64,000 nt of DNA, taken from the NCBI GenBank assembly GCA_018829445.1, contig JAHJTV010000018.1, positions 62,001 to 126,000 of the forward strand, written 5' to 3'. The number at the start of each line of letters is the position of its first letter. Position 1 is the stretch's first letter. The stretch is from a bacterium. GTDB taxonomy: Bacteria; SAR324; XYD2-FULL-50-16. The translations under genes and the position numbers were made by a program. The notes below the pieces were generated by a model. That model ran no database searches. It saw only the letters and a program-made list of their open reading frames with translations, and was not told where the DNA came from. This document shows positions 7,795-17,659 of this stretch, piece by piece.

Positions 7795-9916
7795 TTCTGT
7801 CAAAATTATCGCGCTGACACTTTCTCTTTTATTGGTATCTATTCTTGTTCCTGCCATCCTGGTTTACGTTAATACTCAAAAAGCTGTTCTGGACGCCACC
7901 CAAAAGGAACTGGAACAGACCTCCCTGTTAACACAAAAAGCCTTGATATCCTGGATCGGATTTCTGAAGATGGATATCCAAACCATGGGATCCCTAAACA
8001 CAGTCCTATCGTCAACCAAGACCTCTTTTATCGGAAAAGCTTCCAGAAAAGGGGCCGAAAAACAGCTTTTAAAGAAGATAGAAGAATTCAAGTTTTATGA
8101 GAGTTTATCCATCGCAGACAAGGACGGTACGGTTGTTGTTACGACAAATTCAAAGCTGCTGGATACCAACATCTCGAAACAGGCTTTTTACTCTCCCACT
8201 TTACAGGGTAAAACGTCAGTTAGTACTCTCAGTCTCAATGATGTCAGTGGAGCAGTTAATTTTATCATTTCCAGTCCCATTGATGAAAATGATACTCCCG
8301 TAGGACTGGTTTTTGGTCAGATCGATCTGGGATATTTTGAGGCTGATTTTATCAAGCCAATCAAGATTGGCAACTCCGGCTTTATTAGCCTGATCGATCA
8401 AACAGGTCGATACATCTCTTTTCCCGATCAATCCAAGCTATTAAAAGAAAATGCCGCCAATGATGGTTTCATAAAACGCATTTTGGAAAGCTCTGAAGGG
8501 GTTTTATCCTATCAAACTGAAGGACAGGGAAAAATCTCCACTTTCAAACAGGTTCCTGAAACCGGATGGAGGGTCGTTGTTACAGCTGTTTCATCGGAAT
8601 TACTGGCTCCCCTCAATCGTTTGACAATGATTAACAGCATTGTTGCATTGGTGATGATTGTTCTGGCAGTTCTTGTCAGCATCTGGGCAGCGAGAAAAAT
8701 CAAGAATCCGTTGGTCAAAGCGGTTGCCATGATTAACGCCATGAGTAAGGGTGACTTCGACAAACGAATCGATGTTCAAACAAGGGATGAAACTGAAGAT
8801 CTGGCAAATAGCATGAACGAACTGGCCAACGATTTAAAAACTGCCGTTACCGCCATTAATGGGGTCATGGGTATGGTGGCTAGGGGTGATCTATCCAAAA
8901 CTATTGATGAGAATCTTCAAGGGGATCTGCAAACCCTGCAGTTAAGTATCAATGAGTCGATTAATCTCCTCAGCGAAACCATCTTCCACGTGGTGACTAC
9001 CAGTAGCCAGGTTAAAACCGGGACGGATGAAATCCTTTCGGCAGCTGAGAACCTGGCCAATGGAAATTCTCAGCAAGCAGCCAGCCTTGAACAGATAACC
9101 TCGACCATGAACGAAATCGAGGGACAAACTGCAAAGAACGACGAGAATGCCATCAAGGCCAGAGATTTGGCAAACAGGGCTTTGGAAACTGTGAGAGATG
9201 GGAACTCCAGAATGAACCATATGCAGAAATCAATGGAAAAAATCAATGAGACCAGTGCTAATGTCTCAAAGGTTATCAAGGTGATTGACGAAATAGCATT
9301 TCAAACCAACCTGCTGGCATTGAACGCTGCAGTGGAAGCCGCCCGTGCCGGTAAATATGGTAAGGGATTTGCGGTTGTGGCAGAAGAGGTAAGAAACCTG
9401 GCAGGTAGAAGTGCCAAAGCGGCCAAGAATACCTCTGAGTTGATCGAAACCTCTATCAAGGAAGTGGAAAACGGCGTTAAGAGTTCCGATCAGACAGCGG
9501 AAGTATTAGCTGAAATTACCAATGGTGTTGAAAAAATAACCGACTTGGTTGCGGAAATTGCTGTGGCTTCAACGGAGCAGAAGATGGGAATTTCGGAAGT
9601 CAACAAAGGATTGGCACTTGTTAATAATGTTGTTCAGCAGAACTCTTCTATTGCTGAAGAAACCTCTTCTTCCTCCCAGGAGCTGTCGGCTTCTGCTCAT
9701 CGCCTGGAGGATTTGGTTCGGAATTTCACCCTGAAGCAGACTTCGGCGTCATCGTCTCAACCCGAGAAAGTCAAAGCCGCACAAGGTTACAGGCCGAAAG
9801 CTCCAGAAGCGTTGGAATCCAAACCAAAAGTTCCCCGGTTAACACAAAAAACAAATTCAAATTCAAAGTCAACCCATCAGATTGTTTTGGATGATGATGA
9901 TTTTGGTAAATACTGA
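7769..9916 (+). CDS. Methyl-accepting chemotaxis protein, dCache type
   Basis: 715 residues from ATG 7769; an in-frame ATG at 7709 would add 20 residues copied by the tandem repeat, so 7769 is preferred. Order: transmembrane helix about 10-33, periplasmic dCache_1-like sensor to about 285, second transmembrane helix about 290-310, HAMP, long coiled coil, and the conserved signalling tip ([20 protein letters not shown] at about 509-528, then [14 protein letters not shown]). The C-terminus ends in an acidic run and DFGKY, an aromatic tail seen in many receptors. It senses an extracellular ligand and controls CheA. Lies between a secreted Cache protein and a hybrid kinase on the same strand. Confidence 0.95.
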   Translation: MKSRQKLSISVKIIALTLSLLLVSILVPAILVYVNTQKAVLDATQKELEQTSLLTQKALISWIGFLKMDIQTMGSLNTVLSSTKTSFIGKASRKGAEKQLLKKIEEFKFYESLSIADKDGTVVVTTNSKLLDTNISKQAFYSPTLQGKTSVSTLSLNDVSGAVNFIISSPIDENDTPVGLVFGQIDLGYFEADFIKPIKIGNSGFISLIDQTGRYISFPDQSKLLKENAANDGFIKRILESSEGVLSYQTEGQGKISTFKQVPETGWRVVVTAVSSELLAPLNRLTMINSIVALVMIVLAVLVSIWAARKIKNPLVKAVAMINAMSKGDFDKRIDVQTRDETEDLANSMNELANDLKTAVTAINGVMGMVARGDLSKTIDENLQGDLQTLQLSINESINLLSETIFHVVTTSSQVKTGTDEILSAAENLANGNSQQAASLEQITSTMNEIEGQTAKNDENAIKARDLANRALETVRDGNSRMNHMQKSMEKINETSANVSKVIKVIDEIAFQTNLLALNAAVEAARAGKYGKGFAVVAEEVRNLAGRSAKAAKNTSELIETSIKEVENGVKSSDQTAEVLAEITNGVEKITDLVAEIAVASTEQKMGISEVNKGLALVNNVVQQNSSIAEETSSSSQELSASAHRLEDLVRNFTLKQTSASSSQPEKVKAAQGYRPKAPEALESKPKVPRLTQKTNSNSKSTHQIVLDDDDFGKY

Positions 9917-9947
9917 TATCATAAGACTTATTGTGATATCAGTATTT
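9908..9947 (+). terminator. Perfect 14-bp inverted repeat at the chemoreceptor stop codon
   Basis: Left arm AAATACTGATATCA (9908-9921) and right arm TGATATCAGTATTT (9934-9947) are perfect complements around a 12-base loop. The TGA stop codon lies inside the left arm. It ends in TTT but has no long U-tract, so it may act as a weak terminator or mRNA-end stabiliser. Confidence 0.5.
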
Positions 9948-10116
9948 GCTGACCTCTCTTATTCCTCAGAATCAGAGGTTCCTTTTCATTCACTTCAACC
10001 CCCTGTATCATCAAGTAGTTTCCCTTTTGATTTGACTATCCCCCTCCCGTGATCTATAAAAGAGCTGTTTATAAGAGCATTGATATTTTTAGATAAGACT
10101 GCACAAACAGAGGTAA

Positions 10117-12405
10117 ATGCGTAACAACGGACGAAGGATATCCATTCCCAGATTTATCATCAGTCGGCACAAACTTGACCTGGAGGAATCAAGGAAAAGG
10201 CAGATTTTCTCTTTTTTTCTACTCCTGGCTATTCCAACCTACCTGATTTTTGGAATCGTACATCTGGCTTTGGGTAATTTGGGAAACGGCGGTCAGAACA
10301 TCGCCATGGTTTGTGGATTGATTCTGGCTGTTTTTATTCTAAGAAGGCTTAAAAAGGGGTTAATCATTTACAGGATCTCAAGCGGACTATTTGCTCTGCT
10401 GATCTTGTACTGGTTTCACCAGGGAAGTATGGACGGATTCGCATCCCTCTGGATACTCTGCTTCCCTCTCATTGCTTTTTCTTTCCTTGGAAGAGATGAG
10501 GGCATCATCTGGATTGTCATCGTTTTTTCTGCCTGTTTGGCCCTGCTCCTGTTTCCCGATTTGTTACTTGCCAAGAAAATATACGAACTTCATTTTAAAA
10601 TCCGATTTCTCAGTGTGTTTGTACTGATCACAATCTTTTCTTTTTTCTATGAATCTATCAGGATTCGATTTTGGCAAGAGTTAAATGGAGAACACTCTCA
10701 GCTGCAAAAAGAGATGGATGTCAGGAAGAATACTGAAAAAGCCCTACAGAGAGCTCATGTTAATCTGGAAGCACGCATTGAAGCCAGGACGCTGGAGCTT
10801 TTAAAAACGGTTGAGGAACTGAGACAGGAGATTTCTGACAGGAAGAAGATTGAAGAAAAACTCCGTTCCAGCGAAGAAAGATTCAGGCACTTGGCTGATT
10901 TGTTGCCACAATCGGTCTATGAGCTTGATATGGAAGGTAACATCACCTATTCCAACTTACAGGGATTTAAACTGACAGGTTATGGCAAAGAAGACCTGGA
11001 AGCCGGTTTTAACGCCTCCAACCTGTTTGTTGCGGAAGACGGAAATAAAATATCCGACAATGTTTTTCGAATCCTGAACAATGAAGAGCCACTCGGTAAC
11101 GAATATACGCTTCTAACCAAATCGGGAGAAAAGGTTCCGGTTCTCATCTACTCCCGTAAAATAATCGAGAATGGTGTTCCTGTTGGATTGAGAGGGATAT
11201 TGATCGATATCTCCAAAAGAAAAGTATTTGAACAGGAACTGCTGCATGCCAAGGAAGCGGCAGAAAGAGCAAATGTTGCCAAGAGTAATTTCCTGGCCAA
11301 TATGAGTCACGAGTTAAGAACACCAATGAATGGTGTGTTGGGGTTAACAGAGCTTTTGCTGCTAACAAAACTGGATGAACAACAGCAAAAATATTTAACA
11401 ACCATCTCCCATTCGGGGAATGCCCTGTTAAAAATCTTGAATGATGTACTGGATCTTTCCCGCATCGAAGCAAATAAATATGATATCGATTTAGTGAACT
11501 TTGATTTGCGAAAAGCGATCGAAAACATTATCCATCTTGTTTCAGGATCCATTGCCATTAAAGGTCTGAAATTTGATTATCACATCCAGGATTCTATTCC
11601 CGAATATGTTGTTGGAGACCCAATTCGACTAGGTCAGGTGCTTTCCAATATCCTCTCCAATGCACAGAAATTTACTGAAAAGGGCCATATAAAACTGAAT
11701 GTAACTCTTTTTGGAGAAACTGAGGATAAAGTATCTCTGAAGTTCGAGGTGACTGACACGGGGATCGGAATTTCACAAGAAAATATGCCGTTGATATTTC
11801 AATCATTTTCACAGGTTGATAGCACTACCACCAGAAAGCAGGGTGGCGCAGGGCTGGGATTAACCATCGTCAAGAAAATCATTGAGCTGATGCAGGGAGA
11901 GATTCATATTGAAAGTGAAGAGGGAGCCGGAACAAAATGCTGGTTTGTTTTAGAATTAGGGAAAAACAATCATAAGAATTTGGCTCCCGTCAAAGAGAAA
12001 GCTCAGCCTGATAGAGCTCTAAGCCTGGATGATTTTAAAATCTTAGTGGTGGATGACGACAGAATAAGCAGACTGGTCGTGCAGGAGATGCTGGGAAAAC
12101 TGGGTTATAAAGTGGATCTTGCCACCAGTGGTAATGAAGCTTTAAAAACTCTCGAAACCGAGTCCTATTCCCTGATTCTGATGGATTGCTTAATGCCCGG
12201 TCTGGACGGACTTGAAACAACGCGCATAATACGTGAGAAAGGAATTAAAGGGCATGCGACCGCTCATTTACCGGTCATTGCTTTAACAGCAAAGGCGATG
12301 GATGGTGACAAGAAAAACTGTCTGGATGCGGGTATGGATGGCTACATCACTAAACCGATATCCTTCTCCCATCTAATCGATATTCTTGAAAAGCATCTTG
12401 GCTGA
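10117..12405 (+). CDS. Hybrid sensor histidine kinase/response regulator with PAS domain
   Basis: 762 residues. The N-terminal 30-180 region has five to six hydrophobic helices with no large periplasmic loop, then a coiled coil (190-250). A PAS domain follows at about 255-370, ending GLRGILIDISKRK. HisKA has NMSHELRTPMNGVLG with phospho-acceptor His398. The HATPase carries an N box around Asn515, VTDTGIGIS and GGAGLGLTIVKK. The receiver at 640-760 has DDD and phospho-acceptor Asp690 in LILMDCLMPGLDG, with Lys746 in ITKP. A membrane-bound phosphorelay kinase; no HPt domain and no separate response regulator lies beside it, so its output partner is elsewhere. Follows the chemoreceptor after 200 bases. 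Confidence 0.93.
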   Translation: MRNNGRRISIPRFIISRHKLDLEESRKRQIFSFFLLLAIPTYLIFGIVHLALGNLGNGGQNIAMVCGLILAVFILRRLKKGLIIYRISSGLFALLILYWFHQGSMDGFASLWILCFPLIAFSFLGRDEGIIWIVIVFSACLALLLFPDLLLAKKIYELHFKIRFLSVFVLITIFSFFYESIRIRFWQELNGEHSQLQKEMDVRKNTEKALQRAHVNLEARIEARTLELLKTVEELRQEISDRKKIEEKLRSSEERFRHLADLLPQSVYELDMEGNITYSNLQGFKLTGYGKEDLEAGFNASNLFVAEDGNKISDNVFRILNNEEPLGNEYTLLTKSGEKVPVLIYSRKIIENGVPVGLRGILIDISKRKVFEQELLHAKEAAERANVAKSNFLANMSHELRTPMNGVLGLTELLLLTKLDEQQQKYLTTISHSGNALLKILNDVLDLSRIEANKYDIDLVNFDLRKAIENIIHLVSGSIAIKGLKFDYHIQDSIPEYVVGDPIRLGQVLSNILSNAQKFTEKGHIKLNVTLFGETEDKVSLKFEVTDTGIGISQENMPLIFQSFSQVDSTTTRKQGGAGLGLTIVKKIIELMQGEIHIESEEGAGTKCWFVLELGKNNHKNLAPVKEKAQPDRALSLDDFKILVVDDDRISRLVVQEMLGKLGYKVDLATSGNEALKTLETESYSLILMDCLMPGLDGLETTRIIREKGIKGHATAHLPVIALTAKAMDGDKKNCLDAGMDGYITKPISFSHLIDILEKHLG

Positions 12406-12449
12406 TCAATTTCCAGGATAAAGATGCGCCTGACAAGTTGAGTTGATGA

Positions 12450-13778
12450 TCAATCCATCGCCAGTAAGTGTTTTGCCAATCGTTTTCCCAACCCGATAAT
12501 TGTCAAAACCGTCGGTCGATCCAAAGATTCGGGAAACACACTGGCGTCACAGACATATAGCCCTTTGATACTAGTCTGCAGGTTTTTATCCAACAATTCC
12601 CCGACTCTTACTGTTCCACTTGGATGAGTGCCTCTTTGAGGAGTCATGAAAATAGTCTCTTTTTTAGCACCTGCTTCCAACAAAATCTTGTGACAGATGT
12701 TTTCTGCATGTTTTAAGCTTTCTTCATCTCCCTTGGTTAAAGGTTTGCTGATACTGCCATCGGGAAAAACTCCACCGGCAACATCATCCTTAAGTTTGAT
12801 CATAATTCCCAGCATCTTATGCCATTGAAGCCAGCGAATAGCAGGGCCAATCCCCTTTCTGATGGCTACCAGCGGATAAAGAAGCCAGGGATCCGTTAGG
12901 GTTGATAACATGTATCCGGCATCATCATTCTCCCAGGACCAGGTCATGGGAGGTTCCATTCCTGTACCGCTGTATTTGGTGAAACCATATACCATCACCG
13001 TGGTATCCATTGTCATACCGACTCCGGCATCCTTGAATCCCGATCGCTGCAATATCCGAGGTGATCCTAGTCCGCCTGCGGACAGAATGACCGTATCTGC
13101 TTCCGCCGTAAATTTCTTGCCTTGGAGATGTCCTTCAACACCTGTAACGGTACCGTTTTGTATCAACACTTTGGAGATGTTTGCCCGGGTTCTCAAGTTA
13201 ACCTGGCTGGCAACCGCATCATCCACCCATTCAGCCGCATTCCATTTAGCTCCGCAGGCACATCCCAGCATACAGGAAGCACCGCACTTAAACTGGTGTT
13301 CTCCCTTTTTTGTTCTGGCGGGAGTCATAAATTTCGGCTGGGCATACCAGTCATATCCCAGTTTTCCGGCAGATTCTGCAATTCGGGTTGAGGCCTTACC
13401 CCTGAATTTCTCGGCCAGAGGTTGAATATTCAACTGCTGAACGGTTTCTGCCACCTCTTTATCAAGATCAAGTCCGTATTTATCTTTAAGCCAGGACGGC
13501 GGTGGGGCAGCACAGCCGGCAAACATGCTGGTTGCTCCTCCCAGCATGTTCGGAGCTATTATGTTTAATCCCTCTTTCGTAAACAACAGGCTCATCTTTT
13601 CCGAATAGAGCATCGCTCCCGGGTACGTCCCATAATACCACTTATTACGGTGATCTCTTCCCCTTTCAAACAAAAGAATCTTTTTCCCCGAGTCCGCCAG
13701 ATACTTGGCAACGGTTGCCCCTCCCGGTCCCGAACCGACAATAATAACATCCGCAGAGAGATTTATTTTATTAGCCAT
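12450..13778 (-). CDS. GMC family FAD-dependent oxidoreductase
   Basis: 442 residues. The dinucleotide-binding motif VIIVGSGPGGATVAKYLA lies at residues 11-28, followed by an acidic residue (FERG). C165, C169, C173 and C175 form the CxxxCxxxCxC cluster found in many bacterial GMC proteins of the cholesterol-oxidase/glucose-methanol-choline branch. The C-terminal active-site region reads GTHPSGTVRVG (His385), then GLYVCDASVFPES and LTIIGLGKR. No Tat or Sec signal is seen. These enzymes oxidise alcohols or sterol-like substrates; the substrate cannot be inferred. Convergent with the hybrid kinase (44-base gap). Confidence 0.88.
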   Translation of the reverse strand: MANKINLSADVIIVGSGPGGATVAKYLADSGKKILLFERGRDHRNKWYYGTYPGAMLYSEKMSLLFTKEGLNIIAPNMLGGATSMFAGCAAPPPSWLKDKYGLDLDKEVAETVQQLNIQPLAEKFRGKASTRIAESAGKLGYDWYAQPKFMTPARTKKGEHQFKCGASCMLGCACGAKWNAAEWVDDAVASQVNLRTRANISKVLIQNGTVTGVEGHLQGKKFTAEADTVILSAGGLGSPRILQRSGFKDAGVGMTMDTTVMVYGFTKYSGTGMEPPMTWSWENDDAGYMLSTLTDPWLLYPLVAIRKGIGPAIRWLQWHKMLGIMIKLKDDVAGGVFPDGSISKPLTKGDEESLKHAENICHKILLEAGAKKETIFMTPQRGTHPSGTVRVGELLDKNLQTSIKGLYVCDASVFPESLDRPTVLTIIGLGKRLAKHLLAMD

Positions 13779-14075
13779 CTGTAATTTTTAGATAAACTAT
13801 TGAATAATTGTTCCCTTCAAATTTTCCACACCATAGAAATTAGATGATATGCTGTCAATGGAAAAGGTTAAGAATGGACAAAATCTGAAAGTAACTTGAA
13901 AAAAAGACTGTTATTTTTTATTGAAACCAGTAATCAAGCTATTTTACAGGGTTTTTTGAAGAATGGTCTTGAAAAACTTGAAGCAGGTCGGGATAATTTA
14001 TCTCAACGAGTCAAAAAAAGTTTTTGTGCTTGTTCAATGGATTGCTTTTTTTTAAAACTTGATTGGAGAATCAAA

Positions 14076-14603
14076 ATGGGTAAAACAATATTTAATATAC
14101 TGACTCTTTTCATCTTTGCTTTCATTCCCGGAACGATTTTCTCTCAGGATATTCCTACTCCGGATGAAGCCTTAAGAGTTGTTGATTTTTATAATAACGG
14201 AAAAGGAACTGGCGTTATTCTGATGGAATCGAAAATCTGCAGGGATGTGCACAGAGAAGGAAGCTCAAAATATGAGTGCAAGAACGAAATCATTGAATTC
14301 GGCGAATTGAAAGCTGATGGTTCTGCCCCTGATATTTTTCACAAAATAAGGATGGGTGATTCTGCCTATATCTGGATGGCATACCTGGTTCCCGTTGGAG
14401 CTAAAGAAAAGATCTTCTTAAGATATAATCTGGAGGGAGAAACAAAGAGAACGTCAGGCAAATTGGACGTTAAAGGCTCAATTCGATACCGGACCTGGAT
14501 TAGTTTTGCACCTCCTTCAAAAGGTACCTGGGAGATCGAAATTTTCCATGATAGCGCTTCGGGTCCGATCAAACAAGGAACGTTTGATCTGATTGTAGAA
14601 TAG
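14076..14603 (+). CDS. Predicted secreted protein of unknown function
   Basis: 175 residues from ATG 14076, chosen because GGAGA (14065-14069) is correctly spaced and the protein then begins with a clean signal peptide (MGKTIFNILTLFIFAF, cleaved after IFS). The same frame is open upstream to 13896 but would bury the signal peptide. The mature part is beta-rich with a DxGKG-like turn early on and a terminal GTFDLIVE strand. There is an Arg-rich middle and two Cys that could pair (ICRDV, YECKNE). I do not recognise the family. Stands alone between a minus-strand oxidoreductase and a minus-strand binding protein. Confidence 0.65.
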   Translation: MGKTIFNILTLFIFAFIPGTIFSQDIPTPDEALRVVDFYNNGKGTGVILMESKICRDVHREGSSKYECKNEIIEFGELKADGSAPDIFHKIRMGDSAYIWMAYLVPVGAKEKIFLRYNLEGETKRTSGKLDVKGSIRYRTWISFAPPSKGTWEIEIFHDSASGPIKQGTFDLIVE

Positions 14604-14648
14604 CTGATCCCTGTTTTTCGGCCTTTAGGTTGTTATATCCGGTACTGC

Positions 14649-15449
14649 TTATTGGGAATAGTAATTGATGATGTGGGGCTCAATGACGCCCTGCTCAATA
14701 TCGTAAAAATCCAGAGTTTTCTTCACATAACCGCTTTTGTAGAGCTTGATGAATTCCGAATTAAAACGGAACAGCAGTTTTTTATCAATGGTTTTTTTAT
14801 TGAAGCCGATAAAATAATCCAGTTTTTTCTGAGTCCCGGCATAGAGGACATTAATCAACCCTAGTTTTTTCTTGATGGCATTGCCGACATCCTTGTTGGA
14901 GTAAACAGCGGTTATGGTGCGGTTGGATGAATTCAAATCCTTTAGGAGTTCTACTTCATCCGGTCGCAAGTCAATCTCAATCGGTTTTATGGTTTGATCC
15001 CTGGACATCTTATCATGGATTTCATTCAGCAGCCTGGAGGTGTTGGACGGCCCGTAAACTCCAACGCGGAACCCTGCGATATCCCTGTTCTCTTTAAACT
15101 GTACAATGTTCCCGGCAGCCATAAAAAAACCATATTCAGTTTTGAGAATTTGCGGAGAAAAGAGAAGCCAATCGGCGCGTTGTCTGTTCCAGCCGACTAC
15201 AAACAGGCCATCGGCTTTACCTTCCTGCACCTCTTTCTGAGCCAGAGTCCAATCCATCAGTTTAAAGGAACAGGTAATATCGATCCGCTTACAGACCTCC
15301 CTGATAATATCAGCGACAGGGCCCGACACCCTTTGGTTCACCTGATAGCTGAAAGGGTAAAAATCGCGGGTGTTAAATCTAAGCTCTGTTGCTGTTAAAT
15401 CAGAAGCCCAGCTAAGCAGAACCATAAAAAGGACCCATTTTCGAATCAT
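14649..15449 (-). CDS. Periplasmic solute-binding protein, SBP_bac_3 type
   Basis: 266 residues from ATG 15449, where a signal peptide begins (MIRKWVLFMVLLSWASDLTA). A longer frame to 15521 would add 24 residues in front of it. ELRFNTRDFYPFSYQVNQRVSGPVADIIREVCKR is the first lobe of a family-3 amino-acid-type binding protein. WTLAQKEVQEGKADGLFVVGW is the typical G-K-x-D-x-x segment, and FRVGVYGPSNTSRLL opens the second lobe. No permease or ATPase gene is adjacent, so it may serve a remote transporter or a sensor. Such orphan binding proteins are common in sensory networks. Ligand unknown. Confidence 0.8.
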   Translation of the reverse strand: MIRKWVLFMVLLSWASDLTATELRFNTRDFYPFSYQVNQRVSGPVADIIREVCKRIDITCSFKLMDWTLAQKEVQEGKADGLFVVGWNRQRADWLLFSPQILKTEYGFFMAAGNIVQFKENRDIAGFRVGVYGPSNTSRLLNEIHDKMSRDQTIKPIEIDLRPDEVELLKDLNSSNRTITAVYSNKDVGNAIKKKLGLINVLYAGTQKKLDYFIGFNKKTIDKKLLFRFNSEFIKLYKSGYVKKTLDFYDIEQGVIEPHIINYYSQ

Positions 15450-16185
15450 TGAGTTTTCTCGTGGAATGGTTGTTAGACCGGTTGTCTGTATTCCTGACAA
15501 GCCCGAAGAAAACGATCTCACGATATCTGATTTTCTTCTCCAGGCAGCTATACCCCAATATCTTCAATAAATAGAACCTAGTCCATTAAAGCACTAAAAT
15601 CAACAGTAATCCTGATATTAACAGGATAATTTGTTTCGCTGGATCTGTGCTGATATCGTTTTAGGGCACCTTGATAAATTAAGTTCTGCGCATGTTTGCA
15701 AAAACTGAATACATGCACTCACAATAGTAGCGCAAAAGACTCCATAAACTGGTCCATGAGTTGAGAACTGTTTCCTATTCAGTATCAGTTTTATCGATTT
15801 TTTCCTTGGTCCGTAGTCTTTGGATGCACTGATCCTAGCAACATGCCTTTATTCGGTGTAATTGAATATAGCGACACATATTGTAGACAAGATTCATTAT
15901 ACCAATATGAAATTTGGCCCGTTGTTTCCCTATTGTGCGTAAGCTTCAATAATAACAAATATGACGAATAAAACAACAGCATTCTTTTATTATTACAGCA
16001 CCTTAAATTTTTCAAGGTGCCCTTAATTGAATGAATAAGAAACAAACAGATTAGTTATGCAAGAGAAGAGAGAGATTAAGGGGAGGGACCGAAATTGACT
16101 CTTTTCGCTTAAACTTATGTTTTTAATCGTGTTTTTGCGGTAGTTGGGAGTGGGTTATTTCCGAGATAAATTCGATAATATCGTA
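15450..16185. other. Long gene-free region with one small hairpin
   Basis: About 735 bases between two leftward genes. The only longer frame (84 codons, minus, 15791-16045) has no start signal or family resemblance. A 7-bp inverted repeat GCACCTT (15998-16004) / AAGGTGC (16014-16020) with an AT-rich loop lies about 165 bases downstream of the MFS stop and could terminate its transcript. The rest is AT-rich and shows nothing I can name. Confidence 0.45.
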
Positions 16186-17442
16186 TTACTTCAATTCCCG
16201 GAATTCCTTAATGAACCAACCGAAGGTTCCGGTACTCGCTGCTATAATCCCTATAACCAGGTAGATGACATTCATGGGAATTATTTCCGCGATAATACCT
16301 GTCAGAGCAATGGAGAGGGCAGTAAGACCAAAAACACAGACCGACATCAGGCTGAAAACCCTTCCCTGCATTTCCGAAGGCACTATGGTGAGGATAATAT
16401 TGGGTCGGGCGACTATAATCATGGGGATGGCCATGGCATGAATGGTGATGGTGATAAACATCTCGCTGAAACTTGTCACCCAGAACAGGGGTACAAAGGT
16501 AATTCCATCCAGAATGACACCCCACTGGATGAGCTGACTTTTTCTAAGAGCTCCTCCAAATCTCCTCAGCAAGATAGTTCCCAAAACCATGCCCACGGCA
16601 TATGCCACCTGAACAAAAGCGTAACTGCTGGCATCCTCTTTTAGAATCTCACGTACAAAAATCGGGGCGCCAATAATGGCAGGTCCCATAAGCACAAAAT
16701 TGTCAACCGCCGTGAACAGTAACAACGCCCCGATACGCCGATCTTTTTTCACATAACCTAATCCCTCAATCATATCCTTCCAGCTTGCCTTGAATTCCAG
16801 CGGAAGGTTCTTCAGGCGCATGGAAGCACCGGTTTTATTGGTTTTGATTTTATAGATGAAGTAAAAAGAGGCTAGAAATGTCAGCGCATCCAGACTGATC
16901 AGGTGTACCTCGCCGACGATTGCCAGGAGGATACCGGCCACGGCGGGGCCGATAAACATAGCATATTGCCAGGAAGTTTGAATCATCGAGTTGGCAGCTA
17001 ACTGTTCCTCCGGCTTGATCAGCTGCCCAACCAAGGCATCCCTGGCAGGATTAAAAAGTGAATTAAACGACGCCAGGATAAAGGTAATAATCCCCAGCAT
17101 CAAGCCGTTTAAACCATCCAGCCAGTACAATAAAGGAATGAAAAGAATAATCACAGCCCTGATTGCATCTGAGAACAGCATTAATCGCCTGCGATCAAAC
17201 CTATCCACCAGGGCGCCACTGAAAAGACCGAACATCAATGTCGGCAGATAGGCGGACATGGCCACCATTCCGGTAATGGCATTGGATCCGGTCAGTTCAA
17301 GCAACAACCAGAGTAGGCCAATCTCAAAGATGGAATCTCCGGACTGGGAGATAATTTGTCCCACCCAGAGATTAAATATGTTGCGGTTAACAAAGACGCG
17401 CTGAAACCAGCCTGTTTTATGGACCTTATCCGTTGTTTCCAT
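16186..17442 (-). CDS. MFS transporter (MFS_3/EntS-like exporter family)
   Basis: 418 residues, about 12 hydrophobic helices. NLWVGQIISQSGDSIFEIGLLWLL at the start and SGALVDRFDRRRLMLFSDAIRA (cytoplasmic loop 2-3 with D-R-x-x-R-R) are characteristic of the MFS_3 group, which includes enterobactin exporter EntS and macrolide exporters. FNPARDALVGQLI and SWQYAMFIGPAVAGILLA are further family landmarks. An inner-membrane exporter for a small molecule is likely; the substrate is unknown. ATG 17442 lacks an obvious Shine-Dalgarno, and a long imperfect hairpin lies 15 bases upstream. Confidence 0.85.
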   Translation of the reverse strand: METTDKVHKTGWFQRVFVNRNIFNLWVGQIISQSGDSIFEIGLLWLLLELTGSNAITGMVAMSAYLPTLMFGLFSGALVDRFDRRRLMLFSDAIRAVIILFIPLLYWLDGLNGLMLGIITFILASFNSLFNPARDALVGQLIKPEEQLAANSMIQTSWQYAMFIGPAVAGILLAIVGEVHLISLDALTFLASFYFIYKIKTNKTGASMRLKNLPLEFKASWKDMIEGLGYVKKDRRIGALLLFTAVDNFVLMGPAIIGAPIFVREILKEDASSYAFVQVAYAVGMVLGTILLRRFGGALRKSQLIQWGVILDGITFVPLFWVTSFSEMFITITIHAMAIPMIIVARPNIILTIVPSEMQGRVFSLMSVCVFGLTALSIALTGIIAEIIPMNVIYLVIGIIAASTGTFGWFIKEFRELK

Positions 17443-17456
17443 CTTTTAAAAGGACG

Positions 17457-17510
17457 GTTAACTGTTAGCAATGTGAAGTTTGCATCTACAGCTTACTGCT
17501 CACAGTTAAC
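17457..17510 (-). promoter_or_regulatory. Inverted repeat just upstream of the MFS exporter start
   Basis: GTTAACTGT (17457-17465) and ACAGTTAAC (17502-17510) are perfectly complementary. After one mismatch the pairing continues with AGCA/TGCT, giving 13 pairs around a 26-base loop. It lies 15 bases before the start codon on the transcribed side, so it could be an operator or an mRNA hairpin controlling the exporter. Terminator activity for uspA is the alternative. Confidence 0.4.
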
Positions 17511-17659
17511 GACTTGTAATCAAATCCTTTTTTTTATTGATACCCGTCGTCAATATCGATTCAAAAAATCGATGGTCGTGCAAGCTGGTGTTAACCGCTA
17601 ATCTGCGAGAAAGCAAAACCTACTCGAACGATCACTATCCTTTTTTCAAAAATCCACTA

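Noticed and set aside
12910..13425. 171-codon frame antisense to the GMC oxidoreductase
   Set aside because: Shadow frame: Pro/Ser-rich, no start signal, mirrors a conserved gene.
15791..16045. 84-codon minus-strand frame in the 15.5-16.2 kb gap
   Set aside because: No Shine-Dalgarno, low-complexity hydrophobic/Leu-rich sequence, contains a hairpin; not convincing as a gene.
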